A stretch of DNA of 64,000 nucleotides, taken from NCBI GenBank assembly GCA_020445645.1, contig JAGRGG010000019.1, positions 1 to 64,000 of the forward strand. Reading direction: 5' to 3'. This DNA is from Geminicoccaceae bacterium. GTDB taxonomy: Bacteria; Pseudomonadota; Alphaproteobacteria; Geminicoccales; Geminicoccaceae. The translations under genes and the position numbers were made by a program. Below, piece after piece: positions 41,801 to 52,122 of the stretch. The notes beneath the pieces are model-generated. The model was not told the origin of the DNA. It did no database searches and saw only the letters and a program-made list of their open reading frames with translations. Positions within the stretch are counted from its first letter, which is position 1, and every line of letters starts with the position of its first letter.

Positions 41801-42820
41801 TCAGGTTGACAGGTCCAGCTGGACCTTCATCGCTTGGCCACGGTCGGCGGCGAGGACGAAGGCGTCCAGGGCGTCCGTCAGGGGCAAGGCGTGGGTGATC
41901 AGGGGCGACGGGTCGACCCGGCCGCTCGAGATCAGCCGGGCGGCGAGCGCGAACTCGTCGTCGAAGCGGAAGCTGCCGACGATCTCGACCTCGCGCGGCA
42001 CGACAGCGGCGATCGGCAGCGGCACCTCACCGCCGAGGCCGACGAGGACGAGGCGCCCGCCGGGTCCGAGCGCCCCGATCGCGCCCAGGAGTGCCCCGGC
42101 GTTGCCCGAGCACTCGAAGCCCACGTCGAAGCCGCCCGCGCCGTCGAGGCCGCCGGGGCCGGCGACGTTGATCGCCCGGTCGGCGCCCAGGCTGCTGGCG
42201 ACCCGCAAGGGGGCGTCGGCCACGTCGGTGACGACGACCTCCGAAGCCCCCGCGAGCCGGGCCGCCAGCACGGTGAGGCAGCCGATCGGGCCGCTGCCCG
42301 CGACGAGCACGCGGGCGCCCAGGAGGGGGCCGGCGCGTTTTGCCGCGTGGAGGCAGACGGCGAAGGGCTCGCACAAGGCGGCGAGGTCGGGGCCGCAGGC
42401 GACCGGGACCGCGCGTTCGGCCGGGACGACGACCTTCCCGCGGAACAGGCCCTGGACGTGGGGAAAGCGCATCGCGCTGCCGTTGAAGCGCATGTCGGTG
42501 CAGAGGTTGGCCCTGCCGCGCCGGCACTGGGCGCAGACGCGGCAGGGCATCGAGGGGTCGACCGCGACGGTCTGACCGACATCGAGCCCGGCGACGCCGG
42601 GTCCGACGGCGGCGATCACCCCGGCCGCCTCGTGGCCGAGCACCATCGGCTCCTTCAGCCGGTTCGCGCCGACGCCGCCGTGGTTGAAGTAGTGCAGGTC
42701 GGAGCCGCAGATGCCGCCGACTCGCATGTCCACGGCCACCTCGCCGGGGCCGGGGGCGGGGGGCGCGTCCATGTCCTCGACCCGAAGGTCCCTGGCGGCG
42801 TGGGCGACGACTGAAAGCAC
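41801..42820 (-). CDS. L-idonate 5-dehydrogenase-like zinc alcohol dehydrogenase
   Basis: 339 residues of the zinc-dependent MDR superfamily. The catalytic zinc ligands are in GGICGSDLHYF, GHEAAGVIAAVGPGV and the later CEPFAV; the structural zinc site is CRVCAQCRRGRANLC. The Rossmann motif is VLVAGSGPIGCLTV. The segment RFNGSAMRFPHVQGLFRGK is characteristic of L-idonate 5-dehydrogenase. It probably oxidises a hexonate at C5, paired with the SDR encoded just upstream. It is the last gene of the sugar-acid operon. Confidence 0.85.
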   Translation of the reverse strand: MLSVVAHAARDLRVEDMDAPPAPGPGEVAVDMRVGGICGSDLHYFNHGGVGANRLKEPMVLGHEAAGVIAAVGPGVAGLDVGQTVAVDPSMPCRVCAQCRRGRANLCTDMRFNGSAMRFPHVQGLFRGKVVVPAERAVPVACGPDLAALCEPFAVCLHAAKRAGPLLGARVLVAGSGPIGCLTVLAARLAGASEVVVTDVADAPLRVASSLGADRAINVAGPGGLDGAGGFDVGFECSGNAGALLGAIGALGPGGRLVLVGLGGEVPLPIAAVVPREVEIVGSFRFDDEFALAARLISSGRVDPSPLITHALPLTDALDAFVLAADRGQAMKVQLDLST

Positions 42821-42835
42821 GGGGGTTCTCCCTTC

Positions 42836-43615
42836 CTAGAGCACCGAGATCATGCCGCCGTCGACGTAGATGATCTGGCCGTTGACGTAGTCGGAGGCGG
42901 GCGAGGCGAGGAACACGACGGCGCCCGCCAGTTCGTCGGGGCGGCCCCAGCGGCGGGCGGGGGTGCGGCCCTTGACCCAGGCGTCGAAGGCGGGGTCATT
43001 GATCAGGGCCTCGTTCATGTCGGTCAGCATGTAGCCGGGGCCGATGGCGTTGGCCTGGACGTTGCGCGCGCCCCACTCCGCCGCCATGCCGCGGGTCAGC
43101 ATCTTGATGCCGCCCTTGGCCACCGTGTAGGGCGTGACCGTCGCCCGCGCCAGCTCGCTCGTGAGCGAGCCCACGTTGACGATCTTGCCCCGCCCGCGCC
43201 CGATCATGCGCTTCGCCGCCTCGCGGCCGACGACGAAGGCGCTGGTGAGGTTGGTTTCGATCACGCGGCGCCAGTCGGCCGTCGCCAAGTCGACCATCGG
43301 CTTGCGGAACTGGATGCCGGCGTTGTTGACCAGGATGTCGACGGCGAGCCCCTCCGCGTCGAATCCCTCGAACGCCGCGACGACGGCGGCCTCGTCGCAG
43401 ACGTCGAACCGGGCATCCCGCACGTCGAATCCTTCCGCCCGCATTTCGCCCGCGGCGGCGGCGAGGCGGCCGGGGTCGACGCCGTTCAGGACGATCCGGG
43501 CACCCGCCGCCGCCAGCCCTTCCGCCATCGCGCGGCCGAGCCCGCGCGACGAGCCGGTGACGAGCGCCGTCCGGCCGGAAAGGTCGAAGGGGTTCGGCCT
43601 CGGCGTTCCGGTCAT
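42836..43615 (-). CDS. SDR oxidoreductase, gluconate 5-dehydrogenase-like
   Basis: 259 residues of a classical SDR. The cofactor motif is TGSSRGLG, followed by NNAGIQ, the catalytic Ser in VGSLTSELARATVTPYTVAKGG and the YxxxK (YTVAK). The ending WGRPDELAGAVVFLASPASDYVNGQIIYVDGGM is typical of IdnO/gluconate 5-dehydrogenase. Its ATG overlaps the upstream dehydratase stop (ATGA). IdnD plus IdnO in E. coli convert L-idonate via 5-ketogluconate to gluconate, but here the enolase-superfamily enzyme implies a different acid sugar. Confidence 0.82.
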   Translation of the reverse strand: MTGTPRPNPFDLSGRTALVTGSSRGLGRAMAEGLAAAGARIVLNGVDPGRLAAAAGEMRAEGFDVRDARFDVCDEAAVVAAFEGFDAEGLAVDILVNNAGIQFRKPMVDLATADWRRVIETNLTSAFVVGREAAKRMIGRGRGKIVNVGSLTSELARATVTPYTVAKGGIKMLTRGMAAEWGARNVQANAIGPGYMLTDMNEALINDPAFDAWVKGRTPARRWGRPDELAGAVVFLASPASDYVNGQIIYVDGGMISVL

Positions 43616-44817
43616 GCCCGAAGCTCCGACGTGCGGACGGTGAGGTCGGCGCGATCGTACACGGCCGGCAGGAGGTCGGTGCCGAGGCCGGGGCCTTCCA
43701 TCGGCAGGACGTGCCCGTCCTCGATCTTCGGCACCACGGTGACGAGTTCCTTGTACCAGCCCGTGTAGAACGCGCGCACCGATTCCTGGATCAGCGTGTT
43801 CGGCTGGCTGAACGACGTATGGACGGATGCCGCGAATCCGACGGGGCCGGTGCAGTCGTGCGGCGCGAACGGGCGGTGGTAGGTGTCGGCGAGGGAAGCG
43901 ATCTTGCGCCCCTCGGTAAGGCCCCCGGTCCAGCACAAATCGACCATGCAGACCGAAAGGGCGTCACGCTCCAGCATGTCCTTGTAGGGGAAGCGCGAGC
44001 CCAGCGTCTCGCTCGCGCAGACCCACACGTCGGTGGAGGCCGTGTACTCGGCGAGCGCCTGGGGAGAGGTCATGCGGATCGGGTCCTCGAACCACGTCGG
44101 GGCATAGGGTTCGAGGGCCTGAGCGATCCGCTTCGCCGTCGGCAGGTTCCACAAGGCGTGGAACTCGACCATGATCTCCATCCGGTCGCCGACGCGCTTT
44201 CTGATCTTCTCGAACGGTTCGAGCGCCGTTTTCATCTGCGCCGCCGTGATGAACAGGCCCCGGTTCTCCTGGGCCGGCGGGTCGAAGGGCCAGATCTTCA
44301 TGGCGGCGATGCCGCTCTCCAGCAGGTTCTCGGCGAGCGCGCCGGCGTCGCCCATGAAGGCGGCCAAGTCCTCGTGCGGCCCCCCCGAACTGCCGATGTT
44401 CCAGGTGTCGACGGGCCGGATGTTGTGGCCGCGCACGTAGCCGTAACCGGCGCAGGTGTTGTAGACGCGCAAGCGGTCGCACGTCAGGCCGCCCAGCATC
44501 TGGTGGACGGGCTGGCCGCACACCTTGCCGAACAAGTCCCAAAGGGCGATGTCGATCGCCGACGCGGCGCGGTACTCGACCCCCGTCGACGCCTGCGCCA
44601 TCGGCAAATCGACCATGACCCGGTTCAGCGCCTCGATCCGCAAGGGGTCTTGCCCGAGGAGGCGGGGGGCCAGCGTGTCGTGGACGTGCGCCTCGACCGC
44701 GCCGGCGCCGTAGAAGGTCTCGCCGAGGCCGATCGTGCCCGCGTCGGTGTGGACCCGCACCCAGAGGACGTTCGAGAATTCCTCCGTCCGCAGGGTTTCG
44801 AGCGCGGTGATCTTCAT
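43612..44817 (-). CDS. Enolase-superfamily sugar-acid dehydratase (mandelate racemase/muconate lactonizing family)
   Basis: 401 residues. The N-terminal capping domain (1-130) precedes a TIM barrel. Metal-binding and catalytic candidates are Lys in AMKIWPFDPP, Glu in MVEFHALWN, Glu in WFEDPIRM, Glu in CASETLGSRFP and His in PFAPHDCTGPVGF. The KIWPFDPPA form marks a subgroup of acid-sugar dehydratases; the exact substrate is not predictable. It is the first gene of the minus-strand operon and is divergent from a TRAP uptake system. It probably performs the first catabolic step on the imported acid. Confidence 0.85.
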   Translation of the reverse strand: MKITALETLRTEEFSNVLWVRVHTDAGTIGLGETFYGAGAVEAHVHDTLAPRLLGQDPLRIEALNRVMVDLPMAQASTGVEYRAASAIDIALWDLFGKVCGQPVHQMLGGLTCDRLRVYNTCAGYGYVRGHNIRPVDTWNIGSSGGPHEDLAAFMGDAGALAENLLESGIAAMKIWPFDPPAQENRGLFITAAQMKTALEPFEKIRKRVGDRMEIMVEFHALWNLPTAKRIAQALEPYAPTWFEDPIRMTSPQALAEYTASTDVWVCASETLGSRFPYKDMLERDALSVCMVDLCWTGGLTEGRKIASLADTYHRPFAPHDCTGPVGFAASVHTSFSQPNTLIQESVRAFYTGWYKELVTVVPKIEDGHVLPMEGPGLGTDLLPAVYDRADLTVRTSELRA

Positions 44818-45007
44818 GTCCTGGTCCCTCTTCCCGGCGTCGCGTCGTGGCCCCGCGCCCTTATAGCAACCCGGGACCGAGCTTGACACCGGCCAATCTT
44901 TCGTCCGACATCGCCCTCAACCCGGCCGGTACGGAACGCGCCAACGAGAACGCCTTCGCTGTCGCGTGGCGGACCCCGCCACCAACGCATCACAGGGAGA
45001 CGACCCA

Positions 45008-46030
45008 ATGAAACGACTTCTCTTGACCGGCGCCTGCGCCGCGCTGCTGGGCCTGGGCGGCCCGTTCACCGCCTCGGCCCAGGACTACAGCTACCGCTTC
45101 CAGTCGTCGGACCCCGCCGGCAACCCGAACTTCGAGTACCAGCAGGGCTGGACCAAGCTCGTCGCCGAGAAGACGGGCGGGAAGGTCCAGATCGAGCTTC
45201 TGCCCGTGGGCTCGGTGGTCGAGTACAACGAGACGCTCGACGCCGTCGCCGCCGGCATCCTGGACGGCCAGATCTGCGACAGCTCGTACTGGGCCGGCAA
45301 GGACCCCGCCTTCGGCCTCATCTCCAACCCCGTCGGCGCGTGGTCGGACCCGGCGCAGATGATCGACTTCGTCGAGAACGGCGGCGGCAAGGAGTTGATG
45401 AACGAGCTGCTCGAATCCTACGGGCTGCACTTTATCGGCGTCTCGACCCCCGGCCTCGAGTCCCTCGTGTCCCGCGTGCCGATGGACGGCGTCGACGACC
45501 TGAAGGGCGTGAAGATGCGCACGCCCGAGGGGCCGATCGCCAACACGTTCGCCGCCGCGGGCGCCGCCCCCGTCAACCTCCCGTCGTCGGAGGTCTACAC
45601 CTCGCTCGACAAGGGCGTCGTCGATGCCGCCGACTACTCGGTGTTCTCGGTCAACCAGCAGCAGGGCCTGAACGACATCGCCCCGAACCCGATCTATCCG
45701 GGCTTCCACTCGCTGCCGCTCGTCGAGGTGTCGCTGAACAAGGCGAAGTGGGACGAGCTGCCCGACGACCTCAAGGCGACGCTGGAGGAGACCGTGAAGG
45801 AGTTCCAGCAGACCCAGCTCGCGGGCAACAAGGCGGCCGACCTGAAGGCCGTCGAGGAAGCCAAGGCATCCGGCAAGATCACCATCCACGACTGGCCCGA
45901 CGAGGAGCGCGCCAAGTTCCGCAAGATCGCCGTGGCGGAGTGGGAGCGCATCGCCAAGACCTCGCCGATGGCGCAGAAGGTCTACGACACCCTCACGGCC
46001 TACCTGAAGAGCAAGAACCTCCTCCAGTAG
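45008..46030 (+). CDS. dctP: TRAP transporter substrate-binding protein DctP
   Basis: 340 residues with a signal peptide (about 1-24, ALLGLGGPFTASAQ). It is the periplasmic binding subunit of a tripartite ATP-independent transporter. The carboxylate-binding region VKMRTPEGPIANTFAAAGAAPVNL with the conserved Arg is present, followed by EVYTSLDKGVVDAADYS. The ATG at 45008 follows AGGGAGACGACC and was preferred over an upstream in-frame start. It probably delivers a sugar acid for the divergent dehydratase and dehydrogenases. Confidence 0.92.
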   Translation: MKRLLLTGACAALLGLGGPFTASAQDYSYRFQSSDPAGNPNFEYQQGWTKLVAEKTGGKVQIELLPVGSVVEYNETLDAVAAGILDGQICDSSYWAGKDPAFGLISNPVGAWSDPAQMIDFVENGGGKELMNELLESYGLHFIGVSTPGLESLVSRVPMDGVDDLKGVKMRTPEGPIANTFAAAGAAPVNLPSSEVYTSLDKGVVDAADYSVFSVNQQQGLNDIAPNPIYPGFHSLPLVEVSLNKAKWDELPDDLKATLEETVKEFQQTQLAGNKAADLKAVEEAKASGKITIHDWPDEERAKFRKIAVAEWERIAKTSPMAQKVYDTLTAYLKSKNLLQ

Positions 46031-46094
46031 AACCGACGGCGGCCGCCTAGCGCGGCCGCCGCTTCACACGGGAGCGGTGAGGGGGAGGCAGACA

Positions 46095-46679
46095 ATGAAC
46101 GAGCACGTGCGCACGCCCGAGGAGATCGACCTCGCGGCGACGAGCGAGGGGACGGGCGCCACGGCGCCGGAGGCCGGCGCCATGGGCCGGATCGTCGACA
46201 AATGCGGCTACGTCTTCGCGCTCGGCATCGTCGTCGCGGCGGCGATCCTCCTGATGGAAGTCTTCCTGCGCTACTTCCTCAACAGCCCGACGATCTGGGC
46301 GCACGAGACGACGGTGTTCCTCTGCGCCGCCGCCTTCGTCTTCGGCGGGCTCTACTGCACCTGCCGCAACAGCCACATCCGCGTCGTGCTGGTCTACGAC
46401 CACCTGCCGCCGAAGGCCCGGCGCGTCGCCGACATCGGCATCTCGCTCGTCTCGGCGGTCGCCGCCGCCTTCTTCGCCTACGCCTCGTACCACATGGTCA
46501 AACGGGCCGTGATCACCCCGGCCGGCACGGTGCGGCTGGAGACGACGGGCAGCGCCTGGAGCCCGCCGACGCCGGCCTTCATCAAGATCTTCATCCTCTT
46601 CATCATGGTACTCCTGGTCGTGCAGTTCCTGATCCTCGCGGTGAACTACGCCCGCGGCGGACGGAACATCGAGCGATGA
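46095..46679 (+). CDS. dctQ: TRAP transporter small permease DctQ
   Basis: 194 residues with four membrane helices (about 35-58, 71-90, 113-135 and 155-185). The motif FLRYFLNSPTIWAHETTVFL is the DctQ core, with the conserved Trp and Glu. A roughly 30-residue charged N-terminal extension precedes the first helix. The ATG follows GGGGGAGGCAGAC. It overlaps dctM by four bases (ATGA). Confidence 0.92.
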   Translation: MNEHVRTPEEIDLAATSEGTGATAPEAGAMGRIVDKCGYVFALGIVVAAAILLMEVFLRYFLNSPTIWAHETTVFLCAAAFVFGGLYCTCRNSHIRVVLVYDHLPPKARRVADIGISLVSAVAAAFFAYASYHMVKRAVITPAGTVRLETTGSAWSPPTPAFIKIFILFIMVLLVVQFLILAVNYARGGRNIER

Positions 46680-48004
46680 GCGGCCTCCTCGACCTCGGCA
46701 TCAACCTCCAGGGCCTCGGCATCGGCTGGGGCACGGGCGTGATGTTCCTGATGCTGGTCGGGCTCCTCCTCACCGGGATGCCGCTCGCCTTCGTGACCCT
46801 GCTCGTCGCCCTGATCTTCGCGCTCGGCTGGTTCGGGCCGATGTCGATCCCGCTCATCACGAGCCGCGTCTTCTCCTTCGTGATGAACTTCGTCTTCGTC
46901 TCGGTGCCGATGTTCGTCCTCATGGCGGCGATCCTCGATCGCTCCGGCATCGCCCGCGACCTGTTCGACGCGATGAAGCTGTTCGCGGGGCGCATCAGGG
47001 GCGGCGTCGCCGTGCAGACGGTGTTCGTCTCGATCATCCTGGCCGCGATGAGCGGCATCATCGGCGGCGAGATCGTGCTGCTCGGGCTCATCGCCTTGCC
47101 GCAGATGATCAGGCTCGGCTACGACCGCAGCCTCGCCATCGGCGTCGTCTGCGCGGGCGGCTCGCTCGGTACGATGATCCCCCCCTCCATCGTCCTCATC
47201 ATCTACGGGCTCACGGCGAACGTCTCGATCGGCGAGCTGTTCACCGCCGCGTTCCTGCCCGGCTTCATGCTGGCGATGTTCTACGTCGGCTACATCCTGT
47301 TCCTTGCCTACTTCACGAAGGGCAACGTGCCGCCGGTCGACCCGGCGCCGATCCCCACGGCGGAGAAGCTGCGCTTGCTCAAGGGGCTGGCGCTGCCCGT
47401 GTTCGTCGTCTTCGTCGTCCTGGGCTCGATCTACGGCGGCATCGCTTCGGTGACGGAGGCGTCCGCGATCGGCGTCGGCGGCGTCGTGCTGTCCACGATC
47501 CTGCGCGGCGAGTTCTCCTACGCCCTTGTCCGCGACGCGGCCCTTCAGACGCTGGCCACGGTCGGCATGATCGTCTGGATCGGCATCGGCGCCACCGCGA
47601 TCGTCGGCGTCTACAACCTGATGGGCGGGGTGAAGTTCGTCTCCGACATGATCACCGGCGTCTCGGCCAACCCGACCGTCATCGTGCTCTTGATGATGGC
47701 GATCCTGTTCGTGCTCGGCGCCTTCCTCGACTGGGTCGGGATCGCGCTCCTGACGATGCCGATCTTCGTGCCGATCATCAAGTCGCTCGGCATGGACCCC
47801 GTCTGGTTCGGCGTGCTCTTCTGCATGAACATGCAGGTGTCGTTCCTCTCGCCCCCCTTCGGCCCCGCCGCCTTCTACCTGAAAAGCGTGGCGCCGCCCG
47901 AGATCTCGCTCGGCGTCATCTTCAGGTCGCTCCTGCCGTTCATCTGCCTGCAGATCCTGGCGGTGGCCCTCCTGGTCGCGTTCCCAGGCATCACCGGCCG
48001 CTGA
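46676..48004 (+). CDS. dctM: TRAP transporter large permease DctM
   Basis: 442 residues and about 12 membrane segments. The DctM core is clear: SVPMFVLMAAILDRSGIARDLFD, GEIVLLGLIALPQMIRLGYDRSLAIGVV, GSLGTMIPPSIVLIIYG and the late SFLSPPFGPAAFYLKSVAPP. It forms the sodium-driven transport channel with DctQ. The stop is followed by a perfect hairpin, the likely transcription end. Confidence 0.95.
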   Translation: MSGLLDLGINLQGLGIGWGTGVMFLMLVGLLLTGMPLAFVTLLVALIFALGWFGPMSIPLITSRVFSFVMNFVFVSVPMFVLMAAILDRSGIARDLFDAMKLFAGRIRGGVAVQTVFVSIILAAMSGIIGGEIVLLGLIALPQMIRLGYDRSLAIGVVCAGGSLGTMIPPSIVLIIYGLTANVSIGELFTAAFLPGFMLAMFYVGYILFLAYFTKGNVPPVDPAPIPTAEKLRLLKGLALPVFVVFVVLGSIYGGIASVTEASAIGVGGVVLSTILRGEFSYALVRDAALQTLATVGMIVWIGIGATAIVGVYNLMGGVKFVSDMITGVSANPTVIVLLMMAILFVLGAFLDWVGIALLTMPIFVPIIKSLGMDPVWFGVLFCMNMQVSFLSPPFGPAAFYLKSVAPPEISLGVIFRSLLPFICLQILAVALLVAFPGITGR

Positions 48005-48070
48005 CCGCGCCCCCCGGACGAGAGGGCCGCTTTGGGGTGGCCGGTCCGGCGATCGGCAACGCCTCAAGAT

Positions 48071-48101
48071 CGCGGGTCACGCGCCGCCGGCGCGTGACCC
48101 G
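48071..48101. terminator. Hairpin between dctM and hutU
   Basis: The arms gcgggtcacgcgcc (48071-48084) and ggcgcgtgacccgc (48088-48101) make a perfect 14-bp stem with a three-base loop. An outer ctcaag/cttgag pair (48062-48067 with 48108-48113) extends it. It lies between converging dctM and hutU, so it may end both transcripts, although there is no long T-run. Confidence 0.65.
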
Positions 48102-48138
48102 CCCGGTCCTTGAGCTTGGAGGATGATCGCCGACGCCG

Positions 48139-49809
48139 TCAGTCGCCCAGGATCGTCGGCAGGCGCAGGCCCTTCTCGCGGGCGCAGGCGACGGCGTCCT
48201 CGTAGCCCGCGTCGGCGTGGCGCCAGACGCCGGACGCCGGGTCGTTCCACAGGACCCGCGCCAGACGCCGCGCCGCGGCCTCGGTGCCGTCGGCGACGAC
48301 GACCATGCCCGCGTGCTGGGAAAAGCCCATGCCGACGCCGCCGCCGTGGTGGAGGGAGACCCAGGTGGCGCCGGAGGCCGTGTTGACGAGCGCGTTGAGC
48401 AGCGGCCAGTCGGAGACGGCGTCGGAGCCGTCCCGCATCGCCTCGGTCTCGCGGTTGGGCGACGCGACGGAGCCTGAGTCCAGGTGGTCGCGGCCGATGA
48501 CGACGGGGGCCTTGAGTTCGCCCGACGCCACCATCGCGTTGAAGGCGAGGCCGAGGCGGTGGCGGTCGCCCAACCCCACCCAGCAGATGCGGGCGGGCAG
48601 GCCCTGGAAGCTGATGCGTTCGCGCGCCATGTCGAGCCAGTTGTGCAGGTGCGCGTCGTCGGGCATCAGCTCCTTGACCTTGGCGTCCGTCTTATAGATG
48701 TCCTCCGGGTCGCCGGACAGGGCGCACCAGCGGAACGGGCCGATGCCGCGGCAGAACAGGGGGCGGATGTAGGCGGGGACGAAGCCGGGGAAGGCGAAGG
48801 CGTTCTCCAGGCCCTCTTCCTTGGCGACCTGCCGGATGTTGTTGCCGTAGTCGAGGGTGGGCACGCCCCGGTTCCAGAACGCGACCATCGCCTCGACGTG
48901 GACCTTCATGCTGGCGCGCGCGGCCTTCTCCACCGCCTTCGGGTCGCTCTCGCGCTTGGCCCGCCATTCGCCGACGCTCCAGCCCCGCGGCAGGTAGCCG
49001 TTGATCGGGTCGTGGGCGCTGGTCTGGTCGGTGACCATGTCGGGGCGCACGCCGCGCCGGACGAGTTCGGGGTACACGTCGGCGGCGTTGCCGAGGAGCG
49101 CCACCGACTTCGCCTCGCCGGCCTTCGTCCAGCGGTCGATGATCGCCAGCGCCTCGTCGAGGCCCTCGGCGCGCTCGTCGACGTAGCGGGTGCGGAGGCG
49201 AAAGTCGATCCGGTCGGAATCGCACTCGACGGCGAGGCAGCAGGCCCCCGCCATCACGGCGGCGAGCGGCTGGGCGCCGCCCATGCCGCCCAGGCCCGCC
49301 GTGAGGATCCAGCGGCCCTTGAGGTCGCCGCCGTAGTGCTGGCGCCCGGCCTCGACGAAGGTCTCGTAGGTGCCCTGCACGATGCCTTGGGAGCCGATGT
49401 AGATCCAGGAGCCGGCCGTCATCTGGCCGTACATCATCAGGCCCTTGCGGTCCAACTCGTGGAAGTGGTCCCAGGTGGCCCAGTGCGGCACCAGGTTCGA
49501 GTTGGCGATCAGGACGCGCGGCGCGTCGCTGTGGGTCCGCACCACGGCGACCGGGCGGCCGGACTGCACCACCAGCGTCTCGTCATCCTCCAGGCCCTTC
49601 AGGGCGGCGACGATGCGGTCGAAGTCGCCCCAGCTGCGCGCGGCCCGGCCGATGCCGCCGTAGACGACGAGCTCGTGCGGGCTCTCGGCCACGTCGGGGT
49701 GCAGGTTGTTCATGAGCATCCGCAAGGGGGCCTCGGTGAGCCAGGACTTGGCGTTCAGCTCGGTGCCGGTGGGCGGGTAAACGTCGCGGGCGTTCTTGCG
49801 GTCGAGCAT
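48139..49809 (-). CDS. hutU: Urocanate hydratase
   Basis: 556 residues. It is a NAD-dependent enzyme that hydrates urocanate to 4-imidazolone-5-propionate, the second step of histidine breakdown. The segment [15 protein letters not shown] holds the NAD site and [27 protein letters not shown] the catalytic-region Cys. The length is as in other bacterial HutU (555-560). The ATG at 49809 follows AAGGAACC. It is the last gene of the operon, separated from its hut partners by the acyl-CoA dehydrogenase and CoA-transferase genes. Confidence 0.97.
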   Translation of the reverse strand: MLDRKNARDVYPPTGTELNAKSWLTEAPLRMLMNNLHPDVAESPHELVVYGGIGRAARSWGDFDRIVAALKGLEDDETLVVQSGRPVAVVRTHSDAPRVLIANSNLVPHWATWDHFHELDRKGLMMYGQMTAGSWIYIGSQGIVQGTYETFVEAGRQHYGGDLKGRWILTAGLGGMGGAQPLAAVMAGACCLAVECDSDRIDFRLRTRYVDERAEGLDEALAIIDRWTKAGEAKSVALLGNAADVYPELVRRGVRPDMVTDQTSAHDPINGYLPRGWSVGEWRAKRESDPKAVEKAARASMKVHVEAMVAFWNRGVPTLDYGNNIRQVAKEEGLENAFAFPGFVPAYIRPLFCRGIGPFRWCALSGDPEDIYKTDAKVKELMPDDAHLHNWLDMARERISFQGLPARICWVGLGDRHRLGLAFNAMVASGELKAPVVIGRDHLDSGSVASPNRETEAMRDGSDAVSDWPLLNALVNTASGATWVSLHHGGGVGMGFSQHAGMVVVADGTEAAARRLARVLWNDPASGVWRHADAGYEDAVACAREKGLRLPTILGD

Positions 49810-49819
49810 CGGGGTTCCT

Positions 49820-50965
49820 TCAGGCGAAGAGGTGGGCGGCGACGATGTTGCGCTGGATCTCGGAGGAGCCCTCGTAGATGCGCATGATGCGGGCGTCGCG
49901 GACGAGGCGTTCGAGGGCGAAATCACGGGTGTAGCCGTAGCCGCCGTGGATCTGGAGCGCCTTGTCGGTCACGCGCCCGGCCATCTCGGAGGCGGCGAGC
50001 TTGGCGAGCGCCGCCGCCTCGCCGAAGCGCCCGCCGAGGTCGCGCCGGCGGGCGGCCTCGAGCGCCAGCAGGCGGGCGGCCTCGAAATCGAGCGCCATGT
50101 CGGCCAGCATCCAGCGGATGCCCTGCCGCGCCGCCAGCGGCTCGCCGCCGATCGTCCGGTCCCTGGCGTAGGCGACCGCGAGGCGGAGCGCCGCGCCCGC
50201 GAGGCCGAGGCACATGGCGGCGACCTCGACGCGGCCGTTGTCGAGCGTGCGCATCGCCGTCTTGAACCCCTGCCCCGCGACGCCGCCCAGGAGCGCGTCC
50301 GGGGGCAGGTCGCAGTCGAGGTCGAGCGTGACGACGTGCCCGCCGCGCAGGCCCATCGTCCGCTCCGGGCGACCGGCGACTAGCCCAGGCGTACCCTTCT
50401 CGACCAGGAAGGCGCCGATCCCGCGGTGGCCGGCGTCGGGATCGGTGACGGCGAAGACGACGAGCAGATCGGCCTCGCCGCCGTTCGAGATGAAGCACTT
50501 GGCACCCTTGAGACGCCACCCGCGCCCGGCGCGCCGGGCGCGGGTGCGCATGTCGGCGGGATCCGAGCCGGCGCCCGGCTCGGTCAGCGCGAAGGCGCCC
50601 AGGACCTCGCCCGTCGCGGCCTTCGGCAGCCAGTGGCCGCGCTGGTCGTCGGTGCCGCCGATCAGGATCGCGTCGGTGGCGAGGTAGTGCGCCGTCAGCG
50701 CCGAGACGGTCGAGCCGCAGCCGGACGCGACCAGTTCGACCGCGCGCAGGAGGCCCGGCGCCGAGATGCCGGGGCCGCCCCAGCGCTCGGGCAGGTTGGC
50801 GCCCATGAGGCCGAGTTCGGCCAGCCTGTCGAGCTGTGCCCTGGGAAACGTCGCGGTTTCGTCCGTGGCGGCGGCGGCGGGCGCCAGCTCCTCGGCGACG
50901 AAGCGCTCCAGGAGATCGGCGAAGGCGCGCTCCTCCGGGGATAGCATGTGGTACGGGTCGTTCAT
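49820..50965 (-). CDS. Acyl-CoA dehydrogenase family protein
   Basis: 381 residues of the FAD-dependent ACAD family. The signature [21 protein letters not shown] is present, as are the C-terminal Gly-rich region [37 protein letters not shown] and the helix bundle. The catalytic base is probably the Glu of RIYEGSSE. The start overlaps the stop of the CoA-transferase gene (ATGA), and hutU begins ten bases after the stop, so it is expressed with the hut genes. It would oxidise an alpha,beta-saturated acyl-CoA; substrate not predictable. Confidence 0.9.
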   Translation of the reverse strand: MNDPYHMLSPEERAFADLLERFVAEELAPAAAATDETATFPRAQLDRLAELGLMGANLPERWGGPGISAPGLLRAVELVASGCGSTVSALTAHYLATDAILIGGTDDQRGHWLPKAATGEVLGAFALTEPGAGSDPADMRTRARRAGRGWRLKGAKCFISNGGEADLLVVFAVTDPDAGHRGIGAFLVEKGTPGLVAGRPERTMGLRGGHVVTLDLDCDLPPDALLGGVAGQGFKTAMRTLDNGRVEVAAMCLGLAGAALRLAVAYARDRTIGGEPLAARQGIRWMLADMALDFEAARLLALEAARRRDLGGRFGEAAALAKLAASEMAGRVTDKALQIHGGYGYTRDFALERLVRDARIMRIYEGSSEIQRNIVAAHLFA

Positions 50966-52122
50966 GTCACAGCCTTCCCACTGATCGCCCCCAGCACCGC
51001 GTCGGCGTCGGCGCCGAGGCGCGGCGCCGCGCGGTCGCTCTGCCACTTCTCGCCGTCGAAGCGCACCGGCTGGCCGACGACCGGCACGGGCCCGAGCGTG
51101 GGGTGCACGACCTCGCCGACGAGGCCGCGCGCCTGGGTCTGCGGGCTGTGAACGGCCTCGGCGACGCTTCGGATCGGGGCGCAGGGGATGTGCGCGGCGC
51201 TCAGGGCCGCGACGAGGTCCCCGGTGGCGCGCGTCCCGGTCCAGGCCTCGATCATCCGACGCAGGGCGGGCTCGTTCAGGGTGCGCGCGGCGTCGGTGGC
51301 AAAGCGCGCGTCCGCCTCGATGCCGGCGGCGCCGATGAGGGCGGCGAAAGCGGCGAACTGGCGGTCGTTCAGCACCGCGACCGCGACCAGCCCGTCCGCT
51401 GCGCGGTAGCAGCCGAAAGGGGTGGAGAGCGGGTGGCGGTTGCCGACGCGGCGGGGCTCCTGGCCCGCGTAGAGGTACTGCGCGTGCGCCGTCGGCAGGA
51501 GCGCGAAGAGGGCGTCGTGCATCGCCACGTCGATCACCGCACCCTCCCCCGTCCGCGCCCGGCGCAGCAACGCCGCGAGGATCGCCCAGCTGGCGAACAG
51601 CCCGGCCACGAGGTCGCCGAAGGACTCGCCCACCTTGAGGGGCTGGCCGCCTTCCTCGCCCGTCACCGCCATCAGGCCGGACAGGGCCTGGACGACGAGG
51701 TCGTAGGCGGGCAGGCCGGTCCAGGGTCCCGTCTGGCCGAAGCCCGAGATCGAGGCGTAGACCGTGTCGGGGCGCCGCGAGCGCAGGTCGTCCGGCCCGA
51801 GGCCGAGCTTCGCCGCGACGCCGGGGCGGAAGTTCTCGACGGCCACGTCGCAGGTGGCGGCGACGTCCTGGGCGAGCTTCCGGCCGGCCTCCCGCTTCAG
51901 GTCGACGGCGATCGACTGCTTGCCCCGGTTCGTGAGCAGGAACAGGGCGCTCTCGCCGTCCCTGAACGGGCCGACGTGGCGGTAGTCGTCGCCCCCCGGC
52001 GGTTCGAGCTTGATCACCTCGGCGCCGAGGTCGGCCAGGAGCGCCGTGCAGTAGGGGCCGGCGAGGACGCGGGTCATGTCGAAGACCCGGATCCCTTCCA
52101 ACGGCCTGTTGCCCTCAGCCAC
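50962..52122 (-). CDS. CaiB/BaiF-family CoA-transferase (class III)
   Basis: 386 residues. The family start [46 protein letters not shown] includes the region around the active-site Asp. Downstream segments such as [19 protein letters not shown] are typical. These enzymes transfer CoA between carboxylates (for example carnitine/crotonobetaine) without ATP. The gene starts at a GTG overlapping hutG by eight bases, and the dehydrogenase follows with an overlap. The pair may make and oxidise a CoA ester of an imidazole acid (inference). Confidence 0.9.
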   Translation of the reverse strand: MAEGNRPLEGIRVFDMTRVLAGPYCTALLADLGAEVIKLEPPGGDDYRHVGPFRDGESALFLLTNRGKQSIAVDLKREAGRKLAQDVAATCDVAVENFRPGVAAKLGLGPDDLRSRRPDTVYASISGFGQTGPWTGLPAYDLVVQALSGLMAVTGEEGGQPLKVGESFGDLVAGLFASWAILAALLRRARTGEGAVIDVAMHDALFALLPTAHAQYLYAGQEPRRVGNRHPLSTPFGCYRAADGLVAVAVLNDRQFAAFAALIGAAGIEADARFATDAARTLNEPALRRMIEAWTGTRATGDLVAALSAAHIPCAPIRSVAEAVHSPQTQARGLVGEVVHPTLGPVPVVGQPVRFDGEKWQSDRAAPRLGADADAVLGAISGKAVT

